DNA of 64,000 nucleotides from Bidens hawaiensis (lineage: Eukaryota > Streptophyta > Magnoliopsida > Asterales > Asteraceae), in the NCBI GenBank assembly GCA_021521415.1, contig JAIQDT010003845.1, positions 183,385 through 247,384 of the forward strand, given 5' to 3'. This document shows, piece after piece, positions 46,009 to 58,380 of this stretch. The position numbers were made by a program, and so were the translations under genes. Every line of letters begins with the position of its first letter. Within the stretch, counting starts at the first letter, position 1. The notes under the pieces were generated by a model that was not told the origin of the DNA, did no database searches, and saw only the letters and a program-made list of their open reading frames with translations.

Positions 46009-46989
46009 TGAATAGGTAGGTCCCAGCAGAGCCCAGTTGGACCCGCAAGACTCACCTTGAAGAGGGACGTCTGCGCAACGACCAACTGCTTCCGCAGGAC
46101 CCACCATGCTCAGAGAAGACCTTACGCGCAGTACGCCAGCTGTACCAGCAGGGAAAGCCTCCCAATGGTGAAGTACCCCGCTTGTTCCCGCAGTTGCGGA
46201 TACAAGCCATCAGGGAAGGCTACCCGCACTAATAGCAAGGCTACACGCACAAGGCACTAACTCTTGCTACTTCAGTAGTCACCTGAAGGAATGAGCAAGG
46301 CGGGAATACTCCCGCCCAAATGAGCCAGTCCGTATGCTTCTGGAAGATCTTTTGTACTATACCTGCCAAGGTATGGGCAAAACAGACGATCTGACCAAAA
46401 CAACCCAAGAACCAATCCCAGGGTGACTGCTCACCGACAACAGTACGATGAGGAGCACCCTCTAGTACTGTTTGTCACTATTAGCCGCTGCCTACTCACC
46501 AACCCTTACTATGGGACGTGCGCAGCCTACAGTTGGTGGAACAGTGCATAGCCGGCAGTAAAGGAACAGTATACAGCCGACCTTGTCACTATCGGCCGCA
46601 GCCTATCCACCAACCAACATGGCTTGTGCGTAGCCCACTGTTGGTAGAACAGGAATACTATTCAGCCGGCTGTACCTTCTAGGAAACCTACCTTCGGCTA
46701 TAAATACTCCAACACCTTGGAATGGTAAGGACATCATCTGATATATCATTATCTTATATTCTCTAGCAATCTCTTAATATACACTTATATTCAGAGCAAT
46801 CTAGTCTGATTCTCACGCCGGAGGGTGGTCACAAGGAGGAACCCCCCCCTTCTCAGTGACGAGCTTACGGTGTCTGTTTTGCAGGTCACCTGAAGAACAA
46901 CCTTCTTTGCTGGACCTCATCCTCGTGGGAAACATTACTTAACCCCCAGATTATCCGTAATCTGCCCAGGGTCGATTAGTGTTTCTTCA
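46009..46989 (+). repeat. 5' LTR of element 2
   Basis: Starts TGAATAGGTAGG and ends GTTTCTTCA. A TATAAAT box lies at 46699-46705, and GATTCTCACGCCGGAGGG follows about 110 bp later, shared with element 1. A 67-codon frame at 46057 is repeated in the 3' LTR and is probably meaningless. Confidence 0.95.
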
Positions 46990-46990
46990 T

Positions 46991-47008
46991 TGGCGCCATC
47001 CGTGGGAC
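46991..47008 (+). promoter_or_regulatory. Primer-binding site of element 2
   Basis: TGGCGCCATCCGTGGGAC starts 1 bp after the LTR. The leading TGGCGCC would pair with a tRNA ending GGCGCCA; I do not assign the tRNA. The gag domain follows at once, without the usual leader. Confidence 0.8.
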
Positions 47009-50000
47009 AAATGTCCAACATCGGCACTTATGATGGTCTATCCGACCCAGACGACCACTTGAACAGATTCATTGCGGGGGCAACCGTCAGTAACTGGACG
47101 GAACCCACGTGGTGTTATATGTTCCAGATGACTCTGGTTGGAGCGGCCAGGGCATGGTTCGATCGTTTACCTGTCCACCACATCTATGATTGGGCGGACT
47201 TTCAGAACAAGTTCAGCCAACACTTCAGCCAACAGAGGAAATAAACTGAATAACAGTGGACGATCCTCAACTGCGTTAGAGAGTAGGATGAATCTTTACT
47301 AGACTTCATTACTCGCTTCAACTCCAAAAAGCTGAGTCTGGGCAACATAAGTGAAGATCTTGTTCGCGCCGCTTTCATCCAGGGCGCCGAATACCCAGAG
47401 CTTATCCGCACATTGACGGGTAAGGACGGCATGCCATCGACATGGGATGCCATCATGACGGCGGCCAAGCGCTTTGCCGAGACGGAGAAGCAACTGGGAA
47501 GGGATCTTCCCCAGAGTACACACCTCTACACGCAAAGGACTAGAGAAAACAATGTTCGGATCGCCCGGCAGAACAAAAAGAGGAAGCTAGGTATTTGGCA
47601 GTCAAGGGTAAACTTTGACACCTCATCCAGCTCTCACCCTCTTGTTGGCGGAAGAGATAACACACACCCTTCAAGCCGAAAACACCGGTGGACGCCACTC
47701 ACCAAAAGCGTCACGGAGATATTTGTCACCGAAAAACTACCATGGCCAAAAGCTCCAATGATCCGGCAGCGACCTAATGCGGATCAAAGCAAATCCTGTG
47801 ACTTCCACGGGACAAAAGGTCATAGTACGGAGGAGTGTACATCCTTGAAGGATATTGTTGAAACATTCGTCAAGGATGGAAGACTTGCACACCTTGTGGC
47901 ATCAATCAAGAAGGGAGGAAGGAATGATAACCGGTACAGAGGCAACGGACGAAAGCCCGTTGACATCAGCATCAACATGGTTCATGGCAAGATCAGAGGA
48001 AGAAAAAGGCGAGCGACAGAACCATGCGCGTGGAAGGAAGCTGAGGTGCGCTTCCCGCGAGTGCCAGGAGGACCCAGCAAAGAAGGCCCTATCGTCATCA
48101 AAAGCCAGCTGGGGCACTACATCACTTCTCGCACTCTTGCTGACAACGGCGCCTCGTCAACGGTGATGTACAGGCAGTTCTTCGACAAGCTAGATGACGA
48201 AGACAAGGAACGCCTGGAAACGATCTACGCCTCGATGGAAGGGTTCGACGGCAGCACAAACACCCCCCTGGGTATCCTATCTTTCCCCGTCACTCTTACG
48301 GACGGGAATCACTCACGCACAGAAGACGTGGATTTTGTCGTGATGAGGAAGCCACACCACACATACGACATTCTCTTCGGAAGAGACGGGATGGCAAGAT
48401 TCAACGCCGTGGTATCTTCAGTCCACGGCATGATGGGATGGCCAACAGCTGAGGGTGTAGCGATGATCACCGGCATTCCCCAGGTATGCATCGCATCTGT
48501 CTCATCTAAACCCAAACCAAAGATAGCTAAACCAACCATCACCGAACCGGAAAGATGGGCCTTCAACGGCAAATATCCGGACCAGGCCGTTTCCATTGGC
48601 CCAACAGTTGTTGATCCCACACGCACCTTACTCAAACGCTTATTACAGAAAAACGCTGACATCTTCGCGTGGACACCAGCTGACATGACTGGTGTACCCC
48701 GAAGTAAGGCAGAGCATAAGCTCAAGTGCGATCCGGCTGTTACGCCAGTTGTACAAAAGCGCAGAGTAATGGGGCCAGAACAAACTAACGCGTGTAGAAC
48801 CCAAGTCAAGGAACTCCTTGACGCAGGCATCGTACGCGTTAGCAGATATCAAACATGGGTTGCAAATCCCGTTATGGTACCGAAGAATAACAAACAATGG
48901 CGCATGTGCATAGATTTCAAGGACTTAAACAAAGCATGCCCCAAAGATTGTTATCCGTTACCCGAAATTGATCTTAAGGTGGATTCGTTAGCACCGTTTC
49001 GCCTTAAATGCTTCCTGAATGCGTATAAGGGGTACCATCAAATCCACATGGCCGTTGATGATCAGGACAAAACCGTTTTTCGGACGCCCGATGGCACATT
49101 TTGTTACCAAATGATGCCATTTGGACTTAAGAATGCCGGGTCCACATACCAACGCCTGATGGACAACCAGTTTCATGCCCAAATTGGGAGGAACTTGGAA
49201 GTCTACATGGATGACTTGGTCATCAAAAGCCCTGACGCAGAAGCGATGTTGAAAGACATCGAAGAAACTTTCAACACGCTTAGGAAGATAAACATGAAAC
49301 TCAACCCGAGCAAGTGTGCCTTTGGAATGGAAGAAGGGAAGTTCTTGGGGGTCATCGTCACTAAAGATGGCTTCAGAGCGAACCCTGAAAAGGTCGAAGC
49401 CATTATCAAAATGGAATCACCTACTACCATCAAACAGGCTCAGACACTGAATGGACGACTAGTGGCACTTAATCGCTTTTTGGCAAACCACGCGGATAAG
49501 TCGTTTCCTTTCGTGTCAACGTTGAGAAACTGTTTAAAGAAAACGCACTTCCGCTGGACACCAGAAGCGGAAGCAGCTTTTCAGGAGATTCGGTCACGCT
49601 TGATCGAACTCCCAACGCTCACAGCACCAAAAGCGGGAGAGGAGTTAATCCTATACCTTTCCGCAACAGATAGAGCAACCGGGGCGGTCCTGCTAGTTGA
49701 ACGGAAAAGCATCCAGATGCCAATCTATTATGTCAGCCGTAAACTAACAGACGTAGAAACCCGGTACTCTACCCTCGAAAAATTAGTCTTAGCACTTATA
49801 CACGCTTCACGCAGGTTAAGACGATATTTCCAGCGTCACCCAATCACCATTCTCTCCAACTTCAAACTTGCAAACGTTCTACGCAAACCCGAGTTATCGG
49901 GACGCCTAGCCAAATGGGCAATTGAGTTGGGGGAATACGCGATAAAGTATAAGCCAAGACCAGCCATAAAAGGCCAGGTTTTGGCCGACTTTATTGCGGA

Positions 50001-50886
50001 AGTGCCTGCATCGCGGGAAAAAGAGTGCCAGGAAGAGGCTCAACCCTCTCCAGCACAGAACATCAATGATGTCTGGCGACTCTACACAGATGGAGCAGCC
50101 AGTAACGAGGGTTCAGGCGCAGGGCTGAAACTAACCAACCTAGCAGGCCAAGAATACACTTACGCTATTCGACTGGATTTTCCAAGTACGAATAACGAAG
50201 CCGAGTATGAAGCATTCTTGGCCGGGCTGAGAATTGCGCGTAAGATGGGAGTGAAACACTTGGAAGCCCACGTGGATTCCATGTTAGTAGCCAACCAAAT
50301 CAACGGGACGTACACGGCCGTGAACGACACAATAGCCCTGTACCTCGCACAAGCAAAAACCCTTATGCGCGATTTTAACGATTGCAAAGTCATACACGTC
50401 AAGCGTAGTGAAAACAAATCTGCGGATGCGTTAAGCAAGCTTGCATCATTAGCCTTCACCCACTTGGGAAAGGACATCCGCATTGAACTCCTCGAGGCAC
50501 CTTCGGTCCCGCACAAGGAAATTTGTGTCATCCAAACCGGCACAGAAACGTGGATGACACCAATAATAAAATACCTTGCGGCAGGTACACTACCAGAGTC
50601 AAAAACACAGGCAAGAAAACTACGCTGTAAAGCACTGAATTATCAACTCATCGATGACATCCTTTACAGACGTAACTTTCTTGGCCCACTCTTAAGATGC
50701 GTGGACAACCAAGATGCTGACTACCTCCTAAGGGAAGTACACGAAGGCATCTGTGGAGTACACGCAGGTCCACGCGCTGTTGTAGCTAAGCTAAACAACG
50801 CGGGATACTTTTGGCCGGGGATGCATACGGATGCGCTGGCATACATCAGAAAATGCAGGTCTTGTCAGCTCTACGCACCCAACACG

Positions 50887-52981
50887 TGTAACACCCCGAC
50901 CAAAGGCGGATTATACATCGGGGCGCCACATATTGTTTCATTACTCGTGACACTATTGGGTGTCAATATTTAATAAATACATTCATTCGCGCACACGCAA
51001 AGTAGACAGAAGATAACATAAAACAACAATAATCAATATATTATAAGGCAGAATATTCGAACAACAATAACTTGTCTTGATACATTTTAATCTAGGTCCA
51101 AAAGTAAAAACGTCCTACGTGTCCACAAGCTCCAAATGTAGCTACAGCAAACCTGAACATGTGTTAAAATAAAACGTCAAACACTTGCGTGTTGGTGAGA
51201 AATCAAGTTTAATACAATACATAGATAACAATAAATCTGCGCGCAACACGTGTATGTCTGGTGTTTAACAAGGGTGCAATTTGATTGTGATCAAGCCTAA
51301 ATAGATCATAGCTCATAGTTCATAGTTCAATCCGTGCTCCCAAATGAGCACAAAAACGAGAAAACATCTGTGCAAGTGTAAACAAAGAAAACCGTAAACG
51401 ATAGGTCTCCCGTGTTCATCTAATGGATCCATGAAAACTTCGGAATAGGCCGAACAAAGCGGTTAATGATACACACATACAAATAAACAGCCAAGTAAAC
51501 GTCCTCAACACATGGGATACTGCGCGACTAAAGTTCATAAACAAGTTTAAGACTCTAAGTTTGTACGAACACATGAACATCCCAAAACATTAAAAATAAA
51601 AAGGGATTAGGTACGGGATTACTCACTTGATAAACGATGCGGTGTAAGATAAAGCAAGAACCAACTTTAAACAAGCACAAGTTAACCTATAATTAAAGAT
51701 TATTGTTTTAATGATTGGTTTTAAGTCTTGATTATAAGTTAGCATAATTAATAAGTAAATTATTATATATAATATATATTACCGGAAAAGCAGGGCAGAA
51801 CAGGGAGGAAGACGGAGGCAGAGAGGGAGGGGGCAGAGAGATCAAGGAGGAGGTTAAAATAAGTGTTTGTGTGTGAAGTGTTAGGAAAATAACATTATTA
51901 TTTATAGGGAAACCCTAGGGAACACAATCCCTAGAAAAGGGGAAAAGATCTCCAAGGCAAACAGAACAAGACAAACCAAAAGATAACAAAAGATATGACG
52001 GCTGCAGGAAAAGAGAAAAAGCAAAAAGGGAAGACTGACAGGGAACAGTAAACAGGCATGGGAGGTGTCAGAAAAGGTACTGGTCAAGCATGGAAAAGCA
52101 GATCTCCAAAGATAATGTCAGTCACTTTTTCTGTCAACCAATGGGGTTGGCGCGCATGCTACGCCGAAAGTAACTTTTCAGACATAAGATAGGTCAGGTC
52201 AACAGCACAGAAGATAAGACAACATAAAAGCAAACGGCTAGATTAAACAGAAGGAAACTCAAAGGGTTTAGCGCGAGAAAGCTCGAGCGCACGCGCGAGG
52301 GCGAAGGCTGACAGAACAAACCTTAGCGCGCCGCGGGAAGAACTATTATCCTTAGTGCGCCGCGGGAAGAATTACCATTCTTAGCGCGCCGCGGGAAGAA
52401 CTTCCGTTCTTAGCGCGCTGCAAGAAGAACTACAATTCTTAGCGCGTCGCGGGAAGAACTACCGTTCTTAGCGCGCTGCGAGAAGAACTACAATTCTTAG
52501 CGCGTCGCGGGAAGAACTACCGTTCTTAGCGCGCTGCGAGAAGAACTACAATTCTTAGCGCGCTGCGGGAAGAAATACAATTCTTAGCGCACTGCGAGAA
52601 CAGTTCGCCTCGCGTATCGCAGGAACAACTGGTCTTCGCGCAGGCTTCCTTGCAAGGAGTCTGGCGCGTGGAGCTGCGCAGACAACCTTAGGCGGGAAGA
52701 AACAAAGGACAAGCAAAGAGTTAAGAGAAAAAGGGGTTCAAGGCGTAAGGGCGGAACGGCGACAAGAGAGAGAAAGAGGCGGGACGGCAACAAGAGGGAA
52801 AAGAAGGCGGAGAGAAGAAGAGGGACGGGACGGCGGAAAGGAAAAGAGAGGAAGAGGCGGGAAGGAAAACGTTATTATTAAAAATAAAGTATAAGTATAA
52901 ATAAATATTAAATCATAAAAGAAAGAGATCGGATCGGAGAAACGGGTACCTGGGTCGGGTCGGATCGGGTCAGATGTCACA
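50887..52981. mobile_element. Solo LTR (2095 bp) nested in the integrase of element 2
   Basis: The 5 bp duplication ACACG (50882-50886 and 52982-52986) flanks a segment that starts TGTAACACCCCG and ends GATGTCACA. TG...CA ends with short inverted TGT/ACA termini, a 5 bp duplication and no coding capacity are what one LTR leaves after recombination between an element's two LTRs. The TGTAACACC start resembles chromovirus-type LTRs of other plants. It contains 29 bp tandem repeats and long AT- and GA-rich parts. Confidence 0.85.
52322..52612. repeat. 29 bp tandem repeat in the solo LTR, about ten copies
   Basis: CTTAGCGCGCCGCGGGAAGA and variants CTTAGCGCGCTGCGAGAAGA are each followed by ACTACAATT or ACTACCGTT. 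Two variants alternate through the middle of the array, giving a 58 bp higher-order period. Confidence 0.9.
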
Positions 52982-53880
52982 ACACGCACCGCCCGAAGAA
53001 TGAACTTGTTCCAGTCACCTCTTCATGGCCATTTCAGAAGTGGGCCATCGATGTGACAGGCCCATTTCCTACAGCAGCAGGAAATGTTCAGTTCCTAGTG
53101 GTAGCCATCGACTACTTCACCAAGTGGATAGAAGCAAAACCCTTAGCCCAAACAACCGCGAAACATATCAAAAAATTTATTTGGGAATTTATTATTTGTC
53201 GTTTTGGACTTCCACAGAATTTGGTGAGCGATAACGGCACCAACTTTGCCGACAAGAAGCTACAAAAGTGGCTGGAAGAACTTCAAATCACCCACACTTT
53301 TACCTCAGTGGCGCACCCGCAGGGTAATGGTGAGGTAGAAAGAGCAAATAAGAGCATCGTCGAAGGCATAAAGAAAAGACTCTTGGAACACAGATCCGGC
53401 TGGGTGGACGAGCTTCCGCACATCCTTTAGGCAAACAGAACGCTGAAAAAGGCCAGTACGGGAGAAACCCCATTCAGTCTCACTTATGGCACTGAAGCCA
53501 TGGTACCGGTCGAAATTGGTTTACCCTCACCAAGAGTCTTGATTCAGCCAGAAGACAATGATGCGGAAAGACGGTTAGACCTTATGCTAACCGAGGAACG
53601 CATAGACTTAGCCGCAGTGCGTGAAGAGAACTACAAGCGACAAATGCAAAAGTACTACAACACGCGGGTAAAACTCTGCAACTTCAATGTAGGAGACTAC
53701 ATAATGCGTAACAACGAGGCTTCGAACCAACAACGCCCAAGAAAACTGGCCCCGGTCTGGGAAGGGCCATACATTATCAAAGAAGTTCTGGGAAAGGGCG
53801 CATACCGGCTCGAAAGGCTCGATGGCACTCCCATCCCAAGAACATGGAATGGAGCTCAATTACGCAAATGTTATATGTAG

Positions 53881-54589
53881 ATCAATTCCAAACTTGTAAA
53901 GAAAAGGCCTAGAGCCACTTCTAATGGAAATGATTATCCTTTCACAATGTGTTGATAGCCTTACCTTTATACTTATGAACTTCCCACACTGATGTGCCGG
54001 TATTCACCGCATAAATATGGGAAGAAGTAAGTCGTTACGTGTGGAAGGCGGCAAAACCCGCATAAACACAAAACGGTAAAAATTTCAAAAGTTTTAAGGA
54101 AAACCTCCACGCAGGTCAGATGTAGGCAAAGTTTAGCCATCCTACTAAGTGCAAGTGACGGTCTTACCCGCACAATCACGAACAAGGAGGCAAAACTTCA
54201 ACCTATTATCTATCACGTTCAAAGGTTAACTTATTCTAAACACTTAGAAAATTTCAAAGGAAAAGATGAGGAAAACTTCCACGCAGGTCAGATATAAGTA
54301 AAGTTAAGCCATCCTACTAAGTGTAAGTGACGGTCATACCCGCACAATCATGAAAGAGGAAGCGAAACAAACTTATAATTTGCCACGTTAAAAATTTAAC
54401 TTATCTAAGTACTAAAGAAATTGCTAAGTTAAATCAAAACATGCGTAAAATAAACATGGCAAGGAATTAACACAATCTTTATTCCATCAAAATTCAAATA
54501 TTACAAAGATTGCTGGGTGCATAGCCGCATACAAAAGAAGCTATACAAAAACAAAAATCTACGCTAATGGTGGAAAGGGATCTTCATGA
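53881..54589. other. Spacer of element 2 between pol and the antisense gene
   Basis: Contains a duplicated block of about 92 bp with a period near 168 bp (54103-54193 and 54271-54363: CCACGCAGGTCAGAT, AGCCATCCTACTAAGTG, ACCCGCACAATCA). The spacer corresponds to 1153-1985 of element 1. Confidence 0.75.
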
Positions 54590-57500
54590 TCAAGCTTCAT
54601 GACCACTTCCATTTGGACCCGCACCATCAGTAGAGCGTGGCGGTTCAAGGAAAGCTTTAAGGATAGCTAGCCCATCATCAGCAGCAGCAACTTCGTTCAC
54701 CTTCTCCACCACCGGATGCGGGAAAGCGGCATACTGGTTCACTGCTTGGTCATAAACAGCTTCAGTATCCACATCGTACAAAGGGAAGTTGGAAGGCGGG
54801 ATGCCTTTCTCAACGAACCCTAGACCAAGCAGGAAGCCGGCCTTTTCCCCATCCTCATGAGAAGCGTTGAGGGCTGCGCTCATGGCATCGTCGTATGATG
54901 TGTCCGTGAAGACTCGATGCACAACCTACAAGAAAAAATACAAAGTCAAAATCTCTTCCATGTGCAAAGAAAAGAGTAAAGATATGAAATTACGCATACC
55001 TGAGACAACGCTTCTCGAAGAAGCCATTCCTTGGTAACCAGAGCTTCCTGGATGGCAGCTTGAGCTTGGTTACGGGCGCGTTCGGCTTCACTTTTGTTGA
55101 GGTTGGCAAGCAACACTTCTTTAGCCGCAGCCTCTTCAACGCCCTTTAGCTTCCGCTCAGTCTGGTCAAGCACCCCCCTCTGGTCCAGGATCTCTTGGAG
55201 CTTCTTCGTGTCTTCCATCGCCAAGGCATCATGAGCCTGTTGGAGCGCCTCTAGTTTGGCTTTGAGTTCCTCATTCTCGAGGCGTAGAGGCTCAGCAACA
55301 GCTTTAGCCTTGGTGGCCCTTTCAGTTGCGTTCCGAGCAGTTTCCTTAGCCAGCCGAAGCTGTTCGTTAACAGCTTGGGCAGCCTTGGAACGGGCCTCGA
55401 GACGGGCCTGAACTTCAACTTCAAGGCCCTTGAACGCCTTCTCCTTCTCCGCAGCAGCGGCGGAGAGCCTCCTATTCTCCTCCCGGACAGCCCGCGACTG
55501 AGCTACTTCTTGGATACGAGCTGCTTTTAACTTGTCGTTTTCACGACAAAGCAGCTCGACGCACGGCTGCCTCCGGGCCAGGAGAACCCGAAGCTCATCG
55601 GTTAGCCTACCCTCCTGGTAGCTAGCCATGGCTTCCCCCAACGCACCACTGGGAGCTGCGTGACGAGCCCACTCCACGCACTCCACAGGTGTGCGAAGGG
55701 TTGTTCCTCGGCGGATGTTCCATCGTGGAACATACACTTCATTGGAATCTGACACTGCAAAAAATAAAAAGCAGTTAGGAAAAGATGAAAAAAAAAAAAA
55801 AGAGGCCAAAAGAACCCTACGCACCTGTAGGGTCAACAACAGGCCGATAGCCGCCAAACCCATCACCTGAACCCAAGGCAATTCCGTCCAAGAGGTCAGG
55901 TAGATGGGAAGGAGGCAGAGGTTGGCGAGAAGCCCCATGCATACCTGAAGGATCGGTCGTCGTTGCCGATGACGGAGGAGGCATTGGTGAAGGCCGCCGC
56001 GGTAGTAGAAACCAACGGAGGTGAACTCACCGTAGGTGAACTCACAACCGTGGTCGCCGCTGCGGAGTCCGCAGAAAAAGTAACCGCCGGCTCAGTGAAA
56101 GATGCGGTAAATATGGCACTGACAGCCGGCGGTGATGTCATCACAGTTGGAACAGTTGGCTCAACTGGGTGAGCAACTGAACCAACTGAAACAGGCGCAG
56201 CCGCCTGAGTCGTCGCCTCAGGTAGGCTGACCAAGCCTACCGTCATGGGTCCGGAGGTACTCCTCCCCGCTCCACCCTGGAATGCGGTAGCATCCACGCC
56301 TGCACAAGGAAGATAAGTATTAATGATGGAAAGCTATGAAGTTAAAAATAAAGGAAGTTTGTACTTACGGGTTTTCTTGAGCCTAAAAGTGCGGACAGGC
56401 GGGGACGAACCCGATGGAGCCGGCCTCTTTGCGCCGCTCACCGTCGTCATCCTGGGCTCTCCGGAGGTGACAGTCGTCGCAGCCTCCGGAGCAGTGGTCT
56501 TATCACCACCAGGGTTCCCCGCCACCTCCTCGCTCTCGGTCTCTGAATCAGACCGAGACACCGGATCGGCAGTGGAGGCTACCTTCGCCTTCCCCTTCCC
56601 GCCGGCAGCCTTCTTCTTCAGCACCAACGGAGGACCATCTGCGGATTCCTCATCAGAACACAAGATTAGAGGAATTCCAGCAGAGGTTTCAGCATTGAGG
56701 GGTCGAGGGTTGAATAACGCCTTACCTGGCCGCCTGGCGCTCAGGATCTCGTGGCCTGGCGGGTAGACCTCCACGAACCGATCCGCCGTCTGTTCAAGGA
56801 TGGGCAACTCGTTCTCATCTAGAGCACGAGTACCCATCCGAGCGGGACTATCAGCCTCCCGCGGATACAGGAGCGACTGCAAGTCGTTCCCTTCTGAAAT
56901 AAAAGAAAAACAGTTAGAAGACAAACCTATATAAACAAAGAAGACAGAGCATACCGTAAGGGACAGAGTTCAAACCGTATTCAAGGACGATCGGGATCTT
57001 TTGCGCCTCCGCATCCTTCCACACGGCTCATCCCGAGCATCACCATCCCGGACTCCGCAAAGCGGTAAACCGGAGATTGGACTCGGGATATCTTTGAGAA
57101 CCATTCCGCCTCCTGGTAGTTGGAGGCGTGAAGGCTGGGGAGTGCTTGCCCATTCTTGAACTTCATGGCAAGGGGGATGGCGCAAGCGGAGATATAAAAG
57201 AACTCCCGCTTCCATGAACGAAGACTGCGCTCGGTTGCGCAAATCTTCAAACCCTTGATCCGGGTTATCAGAGTATACCACCCCTGGATGCACCTCCAAG
57301 AGTAGAAGGTCATCAGGCGGTCGACGAAGGGCTCAACGCCCAGAATCCGGCACACCCACTCGAAGTGGCGAATCTTTGCGATCGCCATCGGGTGTACCTC
57401 GGTCAGGTGTACACCGTGCCTCTCCAGAACACGGTACACAAACTTCGTCAAAGGGAACCTAAGATTCCCATAGACAAAGAATGCGGCATATACCCCGATC

Positions 57501-57724
57501 TTGCCTCTGGGGGCATCATACACCGTCTGATGAGGTTCAGGAAACTCAGGCTCGAGAGACTCGAGCATGAACTTCCTGACGATGTACTGATATAGATCGA
57601 CAGGCAGAGCACACTGGCACTCGCCAGCAGTACTCTTGTCATCCTTGTCGAACGTGGATGACGGGTTCTCGGCGTACACCCCAGCCTCCTGGGCTGTAGC
57701 CTCAAGATCGTGAACCGAAGACAT
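54590..57724 (-). pseudogene. Antisense spliced gene of element 2, homologous to the gene at 1986-5533, with frameshifts
   Basis: Exons on the minus strand: 56955-57724, 56369-56893, about 55825-56299, 55000-55754 and 54590-54925, GT-AG, phase 1 except the last intron, which is phase 0 as in the other copy. Exon 1 starts MSSVHDLEATAQ and has the same gypsy-type transposon domain (LRFPLTKFVYRVLERHGVHL, VHPMAIAKIRHFEWV, FYSWRCIQGWYTL). A basic and acidic linker (LKKKAAGGKGKAK), a long coiled coil (RLENEELKAKLEALQQAHDA) and a C-terminal domain (VEKVNEVAAADDGLAILKAF) follow. An indel near 57018-57035 shifts the end of exon 1: the continuation WKDAEAQKIPIVLEYGL aligns with the other copy only in another frame. 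A second shift is probable near 55960-55990. Length and architecture agree with element 1; function is unknown. Confidence 0.75.
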
Positions 57725-57850
57725 CTTGCAGGTATGAAAAAGAGAACGATTTCAAGAGAATGCTCGACTGAAAAGGTGAATATTCGCCGGAAATCGTTTT
57801 GAAGATGAAGAGAAAAGTGAAAGTGTGGATTACAAAGGACCCTCTCCCCC

Positions 57851-57932
57851 TTTATATACTAATCGCAATTAATGCGATGAATTTAATGCGGAAGAGAGAG
57901 AAATCGCAGGTGCAATGAAACTATGACACGTG
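57851..57932 (-). promoter_or_regulatory. Promoter of the antisense gene in element 2: TATA box and G-box
   Basis: TATATAAA on the minus strand at 57851-57858, 134 bp before the ATG. CACGTG at 57927-57932 (in GACACGTGGC on the plus strand). Spacing mirrors 5651-5741 of element 1. Confidence 0.6.
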
Positions 57933-58199
57933 GCAAAAAGCAAGCTGGCAACAGTTGTTGAAAGGACGCGTGCCAGTAATTTCGCGGCCACGCGCCCGAA
58001 AATTCGCGCCCACGCGCCTGAAAAAGCGCCTGGAATGACCATATACTGTCACGTCGCCATAACTTCCTACACGTCCTGACACTGTCAGAAGAAACCGTCG
58101 GACGACGTTTCAATAGTTTGGACTGTTCTTATCCTTTCACCAACTCTTCGAATTTCAAAATTTCAAAAAGATTCAAAAGCGGGAAAATACCCCTTACCT

Positions 58200-58380
58200 T
58201 GGCATCCAAGTAACTATAAGACAGGTGCGAGTAAAGTGTTAAGGCAAAACCCTTCACATACTTAGCACCCGCAGGGAATTGACGCCAGGAATACCTTGGA
58301 AGTAAAGTAACCGTAAGACGAGTGCGGGTACAGTGTCAAGGCAAAACCCTTCACATACTTAGCGCTCCGCAGGGAATTCA
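58200..58380. repeat. Direct duplication of about 105 bp before the 3' LTR
   Basis: AGGCAAAACCCTTCACATAC, TTAGC and CGCAGGGAATT occur at 58240-58280 and 58340-58380, each preceded by GTAACTATAAGAC or GTAACCGTAAGAC text and by CCTTGG.AA. Confidence 0.75.

Larger units (their letters stand above)
47011..53880 (+). pseudogene. gag-pol polyprotein of element 2, with stops and a nested insertion
   Basis: One frame runs from 47011 to 50886 and resumes at 52987-53880. Order: a gag segment (WFDRLPVHHIYDWADFQNKF), a knuckle-like CDFHGTKGHSTEEC (about 47797-47838), protease (ADNGASSTVMY, about 48137), reverse transcriptase with YMDD at 49204-49215, RNase H, and a second archaeal-like RNase H (YTDGAAS at 50085, NEAEYEAFL, HVDSML, SADALSKLA). 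The integrase zinc module (HEGICGVHAG, CRSC) and core (D near 53050, SDNGTNF, GEVERAN) follow, then a C-terminal part ending QLRKCYM. Breaks: in-frame stops at 47242, 47251 and 47284 in gag, a 2.1 kb insertion at 50887, and a TAG at 53428-53430 where the family has Trp. The N-terminus of gag is missing. The element cannot encode its own polyprotein. Confidence 0.93.

Noticed and set aside
46057..46260. 67-codon frame repeated at 58824-59027
   Set aside because: It is the same LTR position in both LTRs, has no recognisable domain and overlaps U3-type sequence. Repetition reflects LTR identity, not selection.
52322..52612. Regular 29 bp repeats that might suggest a CRISPR-like array
   Set aside because: Units are contiguous with no unique spacers, and the host is a plant. 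It is a minisatellite within a solo LTR.
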